Assembly (NCBI RefSeq): GCF_014641195.1
Contig: NZ_BMHQ01000002.1
Location: 1 to 64,000, forward strand
Source of the DNA: Marinithermofilum abyssi
GTDB taxonomy: Bacteria; Bacillota; Bacilli; Thermoactinomycetales; DSM-45169
Reading direction: 5' to 3'
DNA: 64,000 bases
A model generated the notes under the pieces. The model saw only the letters and a program-made list of their open reading frames with translations. It searched no databases and was not told the DNA's origin. Both the position numbers and the translations under genes were made by a program. Shown piece after piece: positions 56,851-64,000 of this stretch (position 1 is the stretch's first letter; every line of letters starts with the position of its first letter).

Positions 56851-57660
56851 ATGCCGAGAATCGTTTCTATTTGCCCCAGCAATACCGAGATTTTGCATGC
56901 TCTCGGACTGCTGGACCAGGTTGTAGGCATCGATGATTATTCCGATTGGCCGCAGGAAGTGGAAAAGCTTCCCCGCTTAGGCCCGGATCTTTCCATTGAC
57001 ATGGGCAAGCTCGAATCTCTGAAGCCGGATTGGGTTCTTGCTTCCCTTAGTGTTCCCGGAATGGAAAAAAACATCGAAGCTTTACAGAAAAGAGGCATTC
57101 CCTATCTCGTTTTATACCCCGACAATATAGAGGGTATTCCTGCCGACATGCTTCGGGTAGGCGCTTATGCAGGGGTTGAAGAAAAAGCGGCTGAGGCAGC
57201 CCGGCGGTTTGAGGAGCGTCTGCAGCGCATCCAAGAACGAATCCCCCATTCCAACCCGACTCGCTTATATTGGGAATGGTGGCCCAAGCCGGTGTTTACT
57301 CCCGGCAGAGACAACTGGCTAACCGATGTGAGCCGTATCGTCGGCGCCGTCAATGTCTTCGGCGACGAACCCGGACAAAGTGTGCAAACAAATTGGGAAG
57401 AAGTGGTCCGCCGCCAGCCCGAAGTCATTTTGGTGGTATGGACCGGTGTTCCGATACACCGGGTAAAAAAGAAGACCATCCTCTCCCGTGAAGTGTGGAA
57501 AGGACAGCCTTTTGCTAAAGAAAACCGTATCCATATTCTTGAAGAGGGTTGGTTCTGCCGTCCCTCGCAACGGATTTTAACCGGAATCGAACACCTTGCG
57601 CATCTCTTGTATCCGGACCGTTTTGATCCCCCGGATCCGAACAACCCCTTGTCCCTATAA
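56851..57660 (+). CDS. Cobalamin-binding-type (BtuF/TroA-like) protein without signal peptide
   Basis: A 269-residue periplasmic-binding-protein-fold protein. It begins RIVSICPSNTEILHALGLLD and has GIDDYSDWPQEVEKLPRLGP and LESLKPDWVLASLSVPGME, the conserved parts of BtuF-like proteins. There is no signal peptide or lipobox, so it would be cytosolic; such soluble homologues are common in Bacilli and are annotated as cobalamin-binding proteins without proof. No transporter genes adjoin. Ribosome site AAAGGGGGAG before the ATG. Confidence 0.8.
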   Translation: MPRIVSICPSNTEILHALGLLDQVVGIDDYSDWPQEVEKLPRLGPDLSIDMGKLESLKPDWVLASLSVPGMEKNIEALQKRGIPYLVLYPDNIEGIPADMLRVGAYAGVEEKAAEAARRFEERLQRIQERIPHSNPTRLYWEWWPKPVFTPGRDNWLTDVSRIVGAVNVFGDEPGQSVQTNWEEVVRRQPEVILVVWTGVPIHRVKKKTILSREVWKGQPFAKENRIHILEEGWFCRPSQRILTGIEHLAHLLYPDRFDPPDPNNPLSL

Positions 57661-57685
57661 AAAAGACCTGCGACTCCGCAAGTCT

Positions 57686-57949
57686 TCAAAACATCCGATA
57701 TCCTTTGACACGAAGGGTATGAATCGTCCATCCGCCCAAAGCAATGCCGAACATGCCTGTGAACAGCATCAGATAATCTCCGTTTTTCAGCTCCCCCATC
57801 GTAACGAAAAAATAGGCCAAAACCCCTGCATATAACACGACGGGCAGCCAGGTGGTTTTTAAAATCATGTTCAGGATGAAAGAAATACCGAAGCCCATAA
57901 ATGCAAACAACGGAATACCAATCAGATATTGAGGTAAACTCATCGTCAC
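57686..57949 (-). CDS. yuiB: YuiB-like membrane protein
   Basis: A small membrane protein of about 87 residues with three hydrophobic segments (LIGIPLFAFMGFGISFILNM, WLPVVLYAGVLAYFFVT, LMLFTGMFGIALGGWTI) and a basic end. The pattern GFGISFILNMILKTTWLPVV recalls B. subtilis YuiB. Several starts are possible; the GTG at 57949 has GGAGG eight bases upstream. In B. subtilis yuiB lies next to yuiA and yumB, and here both are close by, which supports the call. Function unknown. Confidence 0.65.
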   Translation of the reverse strand: MTMSLPQYLIGIPLFAFMGFGISFILNMILKTTWLPVVLYAGVLAYFFVTMGELKNGDYLMLFTGMFGIALGGWTIHTLRVKGYRMF

Positions 57950-58131
57950 CGCCATCGCCTCCACCCGGTTGTATTTCTCCCATAGTCTACAAGAAAACCC
58001 TTTCCCGGTCAATTCACCCCGTTTCTCTACGGAAAGCTGTGTCATTCTACCGAACATAAAGGGGACGGGTTTGCTTGAGCATTCGCCATTCGGTACAATT
58101 GAAAGTGGATTCAACGAGAGGAGGACTAACT

Positions 58132-58899
58132 ATGCGTCCACAAACCGGCGGAAGACCTCCCATGGGCCGCCCGGGAGCATCCGGACAACCAGCGGGAGGC
58201 GAGCGCAAAAACCTGCCGACCCAGTTCGTCAATTTTATCTTTTTCAAAGTGGACCCTGCTTGGCGCCGTCTGAGCCAAGAGGAACAGGATAAAGGGAAAC
58301 GGGAATTTGCAGAAGTCGTCCAAGAGTACCAAGGCAAAGACGGGATGATGATTCATTCCTATTCCATGATGGGCATCCGTGCCGATGCTGAGTTTATGCT
58401 GTGGCGCATCTCCAAACGTGTGGAAGATTTTCAGGAGATGACCACCAAGCTGATGCATACAGGATTGGGACAATATCTAGAAGTTACCTACTCCTATTTA
58501 TCCTTGACCAAACGGAGTGTCTATGTAGACCGCATGGACCCCAACCACCAAAACCCGCGGATCTATATCATCCCCGGATCGAAAAAGTATCTGTTCGTCT
58601 ATCCCTTCATCAAAACTCGGGATTGGTATCAACTCTCCTATCCCACTCGTCAAGGCATGATGGACGAGCATATTCAAGTGGGCAGCAAATACCCCTCGGT
58701 AAAGCTGAACACGACATACAGCTTCGGCATTGATGACCAGGAGTTCGTGGTCGCCTTTGAAACCGATGAGGTGAAAGACTTCCTCGAGCTGGTGCAGGAA
58801 TTGCGGGAAACAGAAGCTAGCCGGTATACACTGCGGGATGTCCCCATGTTTACCTGCATTCACCACGATGAGATTCTCGACACCCTGAATACTTTGTAA
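58132..58899 (+). CDS. chdC: Coproheme decarboxylase HemQ (ChdC)
   Basis: A 255-residue chlorite-dismutase-family protein. The N-terminal ~25 residues are Pro/Gly-rich, then NLPTQFVNFIFFKVDPAWRR begins the fold. The segment KYLFVYPFIKTRDWYQLSYP holds the catalytic tyrosine, and GMMDEHIQVGSKYPSVKL the proximal haem-ligand histidine. HemQ makes haem b from coproheme in Gram-positive bacteria, using hydrogen peroxide. The ATG at 58132 follows GAGAGGAGGA. A terminator separates it from yuiA. Confidence 0.92.
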   Translation: MRPQTGGRPPMGRPGASGQPAGGERKNLPTQFVNFIFFKVDPAWRRLSQEEQDKGKREFAEVVQEYQGKDGMMIHSYSMMGIRADAEFMLWRISKRVEDFQEMTTKLMHTGLGQYLEVTYSYLSLTKRSVYVDRMDPNHQNPRIYIIPGSKKYLFVYPFIKTRDWYQLSYPTRQGMMDEHIQVGSKYPSVKLNTTYSFGIDDQEFVVAFETDEVKDFLELVQELRETEASRYTLRDVPMFTCIHHDEILDTLNTL

Positions 58900-58908
58900 T
58901 TCCAAAAA

Positions 58909-58938
58909 AAGCCCCCGGCTTATGGAATCCGGGGGCTT
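58909..58938. terminator. Bidirectional terminator between chdC and yuiA
   Basis: AAGCCCCCGG pairs exactly with CCGGGGGCTT, preceded by a run of seven A residues. Confidence 0.85.
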
Positions 58939-58943
58939 CTCCG

Positions 58944-59084
58944 TTATTTCGCTTCGTTTGTCTGTCTGCCCGTTCCCTGGCAGCAGCTACAGGTTTCGGA
59001 ACCGCCCAGTAACAGCTGAACGTAGCCGTCACCATCGCAGTAGATACATTTCTCATCGGTGCTGGTCAATACCATGGTCGTCAT
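58944..59084 (-). CDS. yuiA: YuiA-like small zinc-binding protein
   Basis: A 46-residue protein with two Cys-pair blocks, CIYCDGDGYVQLLLGG and CSCCQGTG, forming a DnaJ-type CxxCxGxG zinc knuckle. The order of the two blocks around LLLGGSETC matches B. subtilis YuiA. The ATG at 59084 has GGGGG upstream. It is on the same strand as the NADH dehydrogenase gene but 420 bases from it. The role is unknown, probably in a protein complex. Confidence 0.75.
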   Translation of the reverse strand: MTTMVLTSTDEKCIYCDGDGYVQLLLGGSETCSCCQGTGRQTNEAK

Positions 59085-59506
59085 CTGACTCAACCCCCTT
59101 CTGTGCTTTCCGTACTTATATTTCGTTAATTTTCAGATAATGATACAGGATTCTATCTGAAAAATAAAGCGGTACATTTTGTCAATTTCCAGCCTCATCC
59201 CTTGTGTAAGCGGATACATACGATGTACATCTCATGAAACCTCCTGCTTCCGTTGAATTTCAGTTATTGTTTACAGAATTGTCAAAATTCAAGTAGGCAG
59301 AGACATCACAAATATTCAACTGCTTAAAAGGAGGACCGAGGCACGAGCCAAAGGAAATGCTTGCTATGGCTCGTAACTCGGTCCCACTTTTTTCGCTGAT
59401 TCCATCGTTCATATGTCGCGACTCAGCAGAAGAGCTTCTCGGTGCTCTTATGAACTTTAGTTGTTGTCATTTACTACCGTTTCTTTCGGAACGGTCTGAT
59501 GATCGA
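59085..59506. other. Intergenic region with one long hairpin
   Basis: Bases 59085-59330 show no gene. A long hairpin at 59333-59384 (GGACCGAG / CTCGGTCC with inner ACGAGCCA / TGGCTCGT) is followed by CACTTTTTT on the plus strand and TCCTTTTAAG on the minus strand, so it could end the ndh transcript or an unseen plus-strand RNA. Confidence 0.5.
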
Positions 59507-60709
59507 TTACAGCTTGAACTTTTTCATCGCCAAGCCCAGGCCGCCGATAATGAAATACCAACGGGCATCGTTGAGGCGTTTCAGGATCAGGGCTGGTTTG
59601 CCGTATATTTTTTTCTTGCCCACGATCCCCATGGCAGAGTGACTGCCCAGTGATGCCAGTGTACCTTTGAGGTGGAATTTGAACGGTTCCATCGAACCGC
59701 CGCGCAGGATTGCCACCAGGTTTTTCACTACATTTTGCCCTTGCTGCATGGCGATTTGAGCGGTCGGCGGATAGGGGCGCTCATTTTCTTCATTAATGAC
59801 CAGCGAGCTGTCACCGATGATAAAAATATCTTCATGACCCGGTGCACGCAGGTACTGGTCCACTTTTACCCGGCCGCGCATGGTTTCGATCCCGGATTCT
59901 TCCACCAATTTATTGCCGCGGACACCACCGGTCCAAACGACGGTTGCGGATTTGATTTCTTCGCCGCCTTTGAGAATGACGCCGTCTTCTTTACATTGTT
60001 CGATCGGGGTGTTGATGCGGAATTCCACACCTTTCCCCTCCAGGTAATTCACCGCATAGTCGACGAGCTCTTTGTCAAAGCCGGGAAGCACCGTCGGTGC
60101 CGCCTCAATGTTAATCAGGCGCACTTTTTCCCGCGGGATGTCAAACTCACGGCACAGTTGCGGAATACGATCCACCAGTTCACCCACAAATTCAATTCCG
60201 GTAAATCCGGCGCCGCCGACGATAATCGTCACCAGTTCATCCCGTTTGCTTTCGTCCACTTGATGGTATTGAGAAAATTGATATTCGATATGCTCCCGGA
60301 TTTTCCGTACACCGTTCAAGTCGCGAATAAAGAAAGCATTTTCCAGCAGACCTTCAATACCGAAGGTTTCCGGAGCACTGCCCAGACCGATGACCAAGTA
60401 GTCATACTTCAGTGGTTCAGAAGCACCTTTCAAATGCACTTCTTTATTGTCTTTGTCGATCTTGGTCACAACATCCTGAATGAACTTCACTTTCCGTTCA
60501 TCGATCACATCCGAAATGTTTACCCGAGCATAATCCGGATCCAGGGTTCCGGCAGCCGGTTCATGAAGCTTGGTAGTAACGTAATGATACGGATTTTGGT
60601 TGACCAATGTGACCTCTGCTTCATTTTCGTTCAACTTTTTTTGCAGACCGGTAATGGTCATCAAACCGCCATATCCGGCACCCAACACCACAATTTTGGG
60701 AAGACCCAT
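59507..60709 (-). CDS. yumB: Type II NADH dehydrogenase (YumB/Ndh type)
   Basis: A 400-residue non-proton-pumping NADH:quinone oxidoreductase. The FAD site is IVVLGAGYGGLMTITGLQ, the NADH site is TIIVGGAGFTGIEFVGELVD, and DIFIIGDSSLVINEENERPY with YPPTAQIAMQQGQNVVKNL the C-terminal FAD/quinone part. It is membrane-associated through its C-terminal helix region (ARWYFIIGGLGLAMKKFKL). It passes electrons from NADH to menaquinone. The gene is divergent from the ferredoxin-NADP reductase gene as yumB and yumC are in Bacillus. Confidence 0.9.
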   Translation of the reverse strand: MGLPKIVVLGAGYGGLMTITGLQKKLNENEAEVTLVNQNPYHYVTTKLHEPAAGTLDPDYARVNISDVIDERKVKFIQDVVTKIDKDNKEVHLKGASEPLKYDYLVIGLGSAPETFGIEGLLENAFFIRDLNGVRKIREHIEYQFSQYHQVDESKRDELVTIIVGGAGFTGIEFVGELVDRIPQLCREFDIPREKVRLINIEAAPTVLPGFDKELVDYAVNYLEGKGVEFRINTPIEQCKEDGVILKGGEEIKSATVVWTGGVRGNKLVEESGIETMRGRVKVDQYLRAPGHEDIFIIGDSSLVINEENERPYPPTAQIAMQQGQNVVKNLVAILRGGSMEPFKFHLKGTLASLGSHSAMGIVGKKKIYGKPALILKRLNDARWYFIIGGLGLAMKKFKL

Positions 60710-61053
60710 AACTTACCACATCCATTTTTCAGTTTGATCCTGTATGTGTATCTTCTCACAATAAGAAACCCGAACCTACGGGATAACACCATAGAATATG
60801 ATAATTTTTTCACTTAGATTTGACAAGGGGGGCTGTAAAGAACATTTTCCCACAGTGCACGACCCCTTATCCTGTATCCCGCTTTTCAATCGATGGAGGA
60901 AACATGGTATGATAGGTATTGTGATCCATTTTTGCTAAGTCGTCTTCTTATCATCTTTCTAAACCATATCACGATGGCGAATGACAAAACGTTAAATCCT
61001 ACGATTAAACGACCCGCTAAAGGGAAAACCGCAGTGCACAGGAGGTGCCATGG

Positions 61054-62061
61054 ATGTCTCAAACCCCAGCCAAGCAAGACCAAAGAATCATGGACATTAC
61101 GGTAATCGGCGGTGGACCGACCGGACTGTTTGCCGCTTTCTACGCCGGCATGCGTAACGCTTCGGTGAAAGTGATTGAGAGCATGCCCCAGCTCGGTGGT
61201 CAGCTTTCCGCGTTGTATCCGGAAAAATACATATATGACGTAGCCGGCTTCCCGAAGGTGCGTGCACAAGAGTTGGTGGACAACCTCTTGAAACAAGCAG
61301 AACTGTTTCAACCCGTCTACTGCACCGACGAAAAAGTACTGCATGTGGAAAAGACCCCTGCCGGTATTTTTCACATCACCACCACCAAAGGCGTCCATTT
61401 CTCCAAAACCATCATCATCACCGCCGGTGTCGGCGCTTTTGAACCCCGTAAGTTAACGCTCCCTGAGGCCGAGTCCTTTGAAGGCATCAACTTGTACTAC
61501 TTTGTAACCGATTTGCAACAATTCAAAAACAAGCGTGTCTTGATCGCCGGCGGCGGGGACTCTGCAGTTGACTGGGCTAATATGCTGGAGCCTATCGCCG
61601 AACAGGTTACCGTTATCCATCGAAGGGACCAATTCCGCGCCCATGAAACCAGTGTACAGAAGATGATGGAATCCAGTGTCCGTGTCGTAACACCGCGGGA
61701 AATTCTCCAACTCCACGGTGATCAACGGATTGAAAAGGTGACGATCGGAGACAAGAAAACTGGTGTGTCGGAAGAGCTGGACGTGGATGCCGTCATCGTC
61801 AGCTTCGGCTTCGTTTCCTCCCTGGGACCGATCCAAGAGTGGGGCCTGGAAATTGAAAAAGGGGCGATTGTGGTCAACTCCCGGATGGAAACCAACATTC
61901 CCGGCATTTATGCTGCCGGCGACATCGCCACATACCCCGGCAAAGTAAAACTGATTGCTGTGGGCTTCGGTGAAGCTCCGACTGCCGTCAACAATGCCAA
62001 GCAATACATTGACCCCAAAGCCCGTTTGCAACCGGGGCACAGCTCCAACATGAAATGGTAA
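61054..62061 (+). CDS. yumC: Ferredoxin/flavodoxin-NADP+ reductase (YumC type)
   Basis: A 335-residue thioredoxin-reductase-like flavoprotein. FAD binding is at [19 protein letters not shown], with [20 protein letters not shown]. The NADPH segment is [20 protein letters not shown] and [10 protein letters not shown], and [20 protein letters not shown] closes the FAD site. The active-site Cys pair of thioredoxin reductase is absent, as expected for this type of ferredoxin reductase. The ATG at 61054 has AGGAGG eight bases upstream. It supplies reduced ferredoxin or flavodoxin. Confidence 0.92.
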   Translation: MSQTPAKQDQRIMDITVIGGGPTGLFAAFYAGMRNASVKVIESMPQLGGQLSALYPEKYIYDVAGFPKVRAQELVDNLLKQAELFQPVYCTDEKVLHVEKTPAGIFHITTTKGVHFSKTIIITAGVGAFEPRKLTLPEAESFEGINLYYFVTDLQQFKNKRVLIAGGGDSAVDWANMLEPIAEQVTVIHRRDQFRAHETSVQKMMESSVRVVTPREILQLHGDQRIEKVTIGDKKTGVSEELDVDAVIVSFGFVSSLGPIQEWGLEIEKGAIVVNSRMETNIPGIYAAGDIATYPGKVKLIAVGFGEAPTAVNNAKQYIDPKARLQPGHSSNMKW

Positions 62062-62248
62062 AATACCGACAACATCCACCTAAAGAACAGGCTCTTCTGC
62101 CGAGCAGCGAATTTTATTTTTGTGACATCAAAGAGCGCAGCGGGTAGAAGAGCTATTTTGATGTCAAGCAGGCTGAGCTCTCTGGTTGCATGTTTCCCCC
62201 TGTATGTGAAAAGCTAAACCTGGTACCCATACTGAAAAGGGGGAACTC
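62062..62248. other. Intergenic region with a long inverted repeat
   Basis: TGACATCAAA (from about 62121) and TTTTGATGTCA (to about 62165) form an inverted repeat with a 23-base loop. It may be the end of the yumC transcript; there is no T-tail. Confidence 0.4.
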
Positions 62249-62509
62249 ATGATGACGACTGGATGCCCGGTCTGTAACGGTTTGTCGGATTTATATGTAT
62301 ATTGTGCCCGGTGCGGACAGCCGCTGGAAGATATAGGACGCTTGCTGGACCTATTCGGCGATTATAGCCCATACCGGCCCATCAACGACCTAAAAAAAAC
62401 AGACGGGATCGAAGACGACCTCGCTTACAACCAATGCCCGCACTCGCTGTATTGCTGGCAGTGTGGCGACTACCAATTGCATATGGTAGCCGAAAGGAGT
62501 CTTCCTTGA
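62249..62509 (+). CDS. Zinc-ribbon-like small protein, 3' end at an IS boundary
   Basis: An 86-residue protein with paired cysteines at the N-terminus (GCPVCNG, CARCGQ) and C-terminus (CPHSLYCWQCG), joined by ADYSPYRP-like sequence (LFGDYSPYRPINDLKKTDG). It resembles a conserved Bacilli protein with two zinc ribbons; function unknown. The stop codon TGA is inside the terminal sequence of an IS605-type element, so the last residues (LHMVAERSLP) may be altered. A GGGGGA site precedes the double ATG. Confidence 0.7.
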   Translation: MMTTGCPVCNGLSDLYVYCARCGQPLEDIGRLLDLFGDYSPYRPINDLKKTDGIEDDLAYNQCPHSLYCWQCGDYQLHMVAERSLP

Positions 62510-62606
62510 CACTCCCACGCCTGAAGACGTGGGATTCTTGGTTCTTCCTGCCAGCTTTAGCCGTATAGTCCCCAAGCTGACACCGTGTGTCCCACGGCCT
62601 AAAACG
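62507..62606 (-). mobile_element. IS605-type right end and probable omega-RNA region
   Basis: The hairpin TCCCACG (62513-62519) / CGTGGGA (62528-62534) with the flank TCAAG is the typical right end of IS200/IS605-like elements of Firmicutes. The stretch between the tnpB stop and this end is where the omega-RNA scaffold and guide are normally encoded. Confidence 0.6.
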
Positions 62607-63290
62607 TTATCCTGCGGGCTTTAATCCTTCCTTGAGGATGTTTTTCGCCGCATTGAGATCCCGGTCGTGGTGAACACCGCATGCGGGACAGGTCCACTCC
62701 CGCACGTTCAGCTTTTTCACCTCTTTGTTTCGGAACCCGCATTGCAAACACAGCTGGCTGGACGGGAACGTCTTCCCGACGAGGCGGATCCTTCGCCCGT
62801 ACCAGCGGGCTTTGTATTCCAGCATGGACCGGAACTCGGACCACGCCGACTCCGAAATGCCACGGGCCAGCCGGCGGTTCTTCACCATATTCCGCACTTG
62901 CAAATCTTCCAGGCATACCGTTTGGTTTTCACGGATGAGCCGAGTCGAAAGCTTGTACAGGAAATCCTGCCGACCGTTGCGGATCTTCTCATAGAGCCGG
63001 GCCACTTTTAATCGGGCTTTGTTGCGGTTTTGGCTGCCCTTTCGTCTCCGGGACAGAATCCGCTGCCAACGGATCAACTGTTTTTCGTACTTCCGGTGAT
63101 GTTTTGGGTTGGGAATCACCTCTCCACTGGAGAGAATCGCGAAATGTTTCAAGCCCAGGTCGATGCCCACGGCTTTGGATTTGTCTACCGGCACAAAAGG
63201 GCTAAAGAAACGTATGTTCCAGTCTTTAGGCGAAAAAATTGTCGGACGGTTGAGAGGGGGCAAGCCCCCTTGTCCGACGCTCGCTTTCAT
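62607..63290 (-). pseudogene. tnpB: TnpB, N-terminally truncated IS605-family RNA-guided nuclease
   Basis: 227 residues, against about 370-400 for whole TnpB. The C-terminal RuvC core looks intact: first Asp in [17 protein letters not shown], Glu in [15 protein letters not shown], the zinc finger C-x2-C ... C-x2-C (CLQCG, CPACG) and the last Asp in [13 protein letters not shown]. The N-terminal recognition half is missing; the first ~40 residues cross a strong hairpin (63241-63278) and look foreign. A solo tnpB without tnpA is common, but this one is probably inactive. Confidence 0.8.
63241..63278. repeat. Double inverted repeat at the truncated 5' end of tnpB
   Basis: GTCGGAC (63241) pairs with GTCCGAC (63272), and inside it AGGGGGC pairs with GCCCCCT over a 2-base loop. 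It marks the junction where TnpB homology ends. Confidence 0.6.
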
Positions 63291-63343
63291 CCCAACCCGA
63301 AAAGGCTGGGTTTTCCCGGTCGCTATTTATAATGGATATAAAA

Positions 63344-63369
63344 AGACGTCCACTGTCAGAAGGACGTCT
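63344..63369 (-). terminator. Terminator of the DUF2179 gene
   Basis: On the minus strand AGACGTCC and GGACGTCT pair and are followed by TTTTTATA, just past the stop codon. Confidence 0.75.
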
Positions 63370-63375
63370 CACAAA

Positions 63376-63885
63376 CTATTGGGCGCGTTTGAGCCAGAAT
63401 CCACCGACAAACGTTTTGGGTTCATAGGATACCAAAAAAGCTTGGGGGTCAATTCGCTTTACATGGTTCACCAATTCCTTCTGCCGTTTTCTTTTGGTTA
63501 ACACCATCAACACTAATCGTTCACCGCTCAATCCTTCCCCCAACCATGAGGTCACGCCAAATCCTTCCTCCCGCAGTTGACGGGGCATATCGGAATCCTC
63601 CCGCCGGGTGATCACCTGTACCATTACATATCCCATGGCCATTTTTTCCTCAATCAGAGAGCCCGTATATACCCCGATGGCAAAGCCCAAGCAGTAAACA
63701 ACCAGATTGTACCAAGTATCCATATTATCCAGTACGGTTGCCAGCCCAATCATATAAATAAAAATTTCTCCAAAGCTGATGACAGCAGCCAGTTTGGCAT
63801 TTCCTTTCATCATGACGATTAAGCGCAGCGTGGAAACGGTCACATAAGCAATCTGAATAAACAAGATAAACAAAACCACTCCCAC
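63376..63885 (-). CDS. UPF0316/DUF2179 membrane protein (YebE-like)
   Basis: A 169-residue protein with three N-terminal hydrophobic segments (VLFILFIQIAYVTVSTLRLI, AAVISFGEIFIYMIGLATVL, VVYCLGFAIGVYTGSLIEEK) and a C-terminal alpha/beta domain with VMVQVITRREDSDMPRQLRE and VTSWLGEGLSGERLVLMVL, the DUF2179 part. The family resembles B. subtilis YebE; proteins with this domain may bind nucleotides, but the role is not known. The GTG at 63885 has GGGAGGTGAG upstream. Confidence 0.8.
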   Translation of the reverse strand: MGVVLFILFIQIAYVTVSTLRLIVMMKGNAKLAAVISFGEIFIYMIGLATVLDNMDTWYNLVVYCLGFAIGVYTGSLIEEKMAMGYVMVQVITRREDSDMPRQLREEGFGVTSWLGEGLSGERLVLMVLTKRKRQKELVNHVKRIDPQAFLVSYEPKTFVGGFWLKRAQ

Positions 63886-63966
63886 GTCTCTCACCTCCCT
63901 CACATTCAAGCATCAAGAGTCATCATACAACAGCCCTGTTCCTTTTGAAAAGAGTGTACAAGAAAA

Positions 63967-64000
63967 AACGGCACTCCCCGGTCACACCGGTGGATGCCGT
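63967..64000. terminator. Hairpin at the window's right edge
   Basis: ACGGCA and TGCCGT arms with inner CCGG/CCGG enclose a short loop, preceded by a run of A residues; likely a terminator of a gene beyond the edge. Confidence 0.5.

Overview
The window reads as chromosomal DNA of a Bacillota/Bacilli member. The housekeeping genes are close to Bacillus subtilis types (YuiA/YuiB/YuiD, YumB/YumC, HemQ, YyaL, YkhA, YhzD-like, PbuG), but the GC content is moderate to high. Together with a complete staphyloferrin-B-type operon this points to something like the Thermoactinomycetaceae; that placement is inference, no marker gene settles it.

Layout. 1-3.4 kb: an AT-rich, decaying bank of polymorphic-toxin tips and immunity genes on the minus strand, with a repeated 27-bp linker, followed by a broken CbrC-type gene. 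3.4-10.2 kb: VWA lipoprotein, HSL-type esterase, a very small membrane peptide gene, an MFS exporter, the purine permease PbuG and a DUF4064-type membrane protein. 10.5-22.4 kb: nine minus-strand genes in the order sbnA-B-C-D-E-F-G-H-I, a full staphyloferrin B pathway (L-serine phosphorylation, L-2,3-diaminopropionate synthesis, a dedicated citrate synthase, a decarboxylase, three NIS synthetases, an exporter), with two Fur-box-like palindromes just upstream of sbnA. 22.7-28.3 kb: small protein, carboxylesterase, M32 carboxypeptidase, YyaL. 28.3-37.2 kb: an accessory, patchy region with an alcohol dehydrogenase behind a MerR-type promoter, two aldo/keto reductases, several gene remnants, two frameshifted genes, an orphan Cys/Gly heptad-repeat RiPP precursor of the heterocycloanthracin/sonorensin type, and an azoreductase. 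37.2-39.1 kb: thioesterase, cupin, LytTR regulator.

39.2-45.4 kb is a proline catabolic module: PutP (frameshifted), P5C dehydrogenase, proline dehydrogenase and a PAS-AAA+-Fis sigma-54 activator. Sigma-54 (-24/-12) promoters precede both enzyme genes, so the module is probably RocR-like in control. 45.6-54.3 kb: VOC protein, YjiH-type membrane protein (frameshifted), a YdeP-type molybdopterin oxidoreductase translationally coupled to FdhD, an FTR1/EfeU iron permease (frameshifted) with its own Fur box, L-asparaginase II and a small membrane protein. 54.5-64 kb: LacI regulator with a self-operator, YuiD, GNAT, a BtuF-like binding protein, YuiB, HemQ, YuiA, type II NADH dehydrogenase, ferredoxin-NADP reductase, a zinc-ribbon protein abutting an IS605-type end with a truncated TnpB, and a DUF2179 membrane protein.

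Themes: iron (sbn operon and EfeU, both with Fur-like sites; HemQ for haem), electrophile/redox stress (alcohol dehydrogenase, aldo/keto reductases, azoreductase), and gene decay. Five otherwise well conserved genes carry a single frameshift each, which is either real inactivation or sequence error. No tRNA, rRNA or CRISPR array was recognised. All identities come from reading the sequence and remembered family features; no database search was run.
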